Positions 62,425-64,000 of a stretch of 64,000 nucleotides of DNA are shown piece by piece. The notes under the pieces are model-generated. The model searched no databases. It was given only the letters and a program-made list of their open reading frames with translations, and was not told where the DNA came from. The translations under genes and the position numbers were made by a program. Each line of letters begins with the position of its first letter. Positions within the stretch are counted from its first letter, which is position 1. The stretch is from Anaeromyces robustus (taxonomy: Eukaryota; Neocallimastigomycota; Neocallimastigomycetes; Neocallimastigales; Neocallimastigaceae). The DNA lies in contig MCFG01000045.1 of NCBI GenBank assembly GCA_002104895.1, positions 186,001 to 250,000 of the forward strand, read 5' to 3'.

Positions 62425-64000
62425 TGTATTTATATATTTATTTATTAATTTATCTATTTCTAATTATTTATTTATTTATTTAATAATATATAAAAAACTA
62501 AAAAAAAAAAAAAAAAAAAGATGAAATATTTCGTTCTGATTCATTTTTTGACATAAATTTATTTGAAGGAAGAGGTATATTTATAAGATATTGGTTTTCA
62601 AATATATTATATAGTTTAGAAAATTCGCCTTATATTTTAGCAAAAATACCTGGGATTAAAGAAGGAATTTCAAGTACTGCTTTTGTTAGTTATAATATAG
62701 GAATTGTTAATGATATCGATGAAATAAAGAAACCAGCAGCATTAAAAGTAATAGAATATATGACATCTAGAGAATTTCAAAAAAGTTTAATATTAAAAAA
62801 TATAATTATCACTGGTATATCATCATTATATGAAGATTACGAAGTTTGTTCCATTATTCCATACTGTAATGTTTTTAGTAATGTACAACCGATAATAAAA
62901 CCACTCTATAAAACAAATGATTATGTTGCTTATTCAGAAAAATTTACCAATTATTTTTATGAATATTTATATAATAATGGAACAGAAACAGAAGAAAGTG
63001 TTTTAAAAAAGATAGATGATATTACAAGAATTTATTATATAACTACAGATTTAAAAGAAACTTCTAGTGGATTAACAATATTAATTTTATTTTCCACTAC
63101 ACTCACCATCATGATATTATCTTTAATATTTCTTTTCTCAAAGAAATATCAAGGATTATTTTCATTTATATTTAAACCTGGATGGATAATGATGATTATA
63201 GGAATGATTATGATTTTAGTATCAGGTTTTACCTATTTTGGACCAGTAACAATTTTGAAATGCAATTTAAAATTTATTTTACTTTCTTCGGGATTAACTT
63301 TTATTTATATTCCAATATTATATAAATTTATAATAAATTTTCCTGAAATTAATAAATATTCAAAATGGGTTTACAATCATAAATTAATATTTTTTTCAAT
63401 TTTCATATTATTTGATATATTTATTGATGGGTTAATTCAAATAAAATCATACAATATTAAAGATATCATTATTAATGATGGTGAAAATTTCCAAATATGT
63501 TATCCCAGTAATGTAATTTCAATAATTAATTGGATAATGATTATCTATATACTTATTATTATAACTATTATATCATTATTGATATTTATTGAATGGAATG
63601 CTAAAGATCCATTTTATGATATTAAATTTATTGGATCTTCTATTTTTATTAATTTCATTTCTTTTACTATCCATTTTATTTTATATTTTACAGTTATCGA
63701 GAATTATGTTTTATATTTTAAAATACAAGAAGTTGTTATTTATTTTATTACCATTACAAATTATATAACATTATATGGAGTTAAATTAATCTATCCAAGA
63801 TTAATGAAAGAAAATAAAATTAATGAAATGATTAAAAATATTAGAATTTGTGATTCTTATGTGAAGAATTCTTATATGAATGTAAACATGACAACAACAA
63901 ATAAATCCAATACTTTTGCTGAAAGAGAAGAAAATTTAGAGGAAGATGATATATCAAATATAAATATATCAAATATAAATAAATCAAATAAAATAAATGA
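61111..64000 (+). CDS. Receptor copy 4: solute-binding domain / class C 7TM fusion, intact as far as the window edge
   Basis: Five exons: 61111-61165, 61258-61625, 61816-61987, 62175-62318 and 62521 to beyond 64000. Introns of 92, 190, 187 and 202 bases have GT...AG ends and phases 1, 0, 1, 1, as in the other copies. About 739 residues are visible without a stop. There is a signal peptide (MIIRYFIILLLIQLIYLI) and a solute-binding-protein-like ectodomain from about residue 20 to 420 (VDGFNQYSRKNNLDIK, IPQTWNELIETSKEI, IPGIKEGISS, YNIGIVNDID). Seven helices span about residues 430-690 (first TILILFSTTLTIMILSLIF, last YFITITNYITLYGVKLIYPR), and a polar tail follows. The helix 3 Cys (LKCNLKF) and loop-2 Cys (FQICYPSN) are kept. 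A plasma-membrane receptor for an extracellular sugar or similar solute, signalling through a G protein, is the natural reading; the ligand is unknown. It is more diverged from copy 3 than copy 1 is. Confidence 0.9.

Overview
The window looks like nuclear DNA of an anaerobic gut fungus (Neocallimastigomycota; genus not resolvable here). The evidence is extreme A+T richness with long A/T runs and AAT/AAAT/TTTTA arrays between genes, secreted enzymes carrying the cysteine-rich fungal dockerin (CBM10 type), Thr/Lys-linked chitin-binding (CBM18) proteins, a spliced GH3-GH6 cellulosomal enzyme, a large ankyrin protein, and receptors that join a bacterial-type solute-binding domain to a seven-helix class C GPCR core.

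Layout. 0-12.2 kb: the start of a secreted protein running off the left edge (1-189, minus), a Cys-rich type I membrane protein (2673-3413, minus), a decayed fossil of a virus-type mRNA capping enzyme (about 4334-5240, minus), an Asn-rich single-pass membrane protein (7130-8647) and a GPI-anchored Cys-rich surface protein (11269-12189). 14-22.6 kb: two divergently transcribed CBM18 proteins with eight and seven chitin-binding modules. 23.7-25.9 kb: two retroposed elements with clear target-site duplications, one of them a tRNA-Ala-like SINE. 26-48 kb: plant-cell-wall and cellulosome genes, namely a double-dockerin alpha/beta-hydrolase, a dockerin-free esterase with an N-terminal beta domain, a dockerin-CYTH fusion and a five-exon GH3-dockerin-GH6-dockerin-dockerin enzyme. 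An ankyrin-repeat gene and a dead, bacterial-like BAAT-type acyl-thioesterase pseudogene with a LINE remnant lie among them. 47.8-64 kb: a tandem segmental duplication carrying four copies of the solute-binding/7TM receptor gene. Copies 1 and 2 are pseudogenes, copy 3 has one nonsense codon, and copy 4 is open to the right edge. A LINE sits only in the first unit and a short retroposon only in the second.

Functionally, the dockerin enzymes would assemble on extracellular cellulosomes and degrade cellulose and its decorations. The CBM18 proteins probably act at chitin surfaces, and the receptors are plausible sensors of extracellular sugars or other small solutes. The most unusual items are the dockerin-CYTH protein (a predicted triphosphatase displayed on a cellulosome) and the duplicated receptor array. 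All calls come from reading the sequence; no database search was possible.
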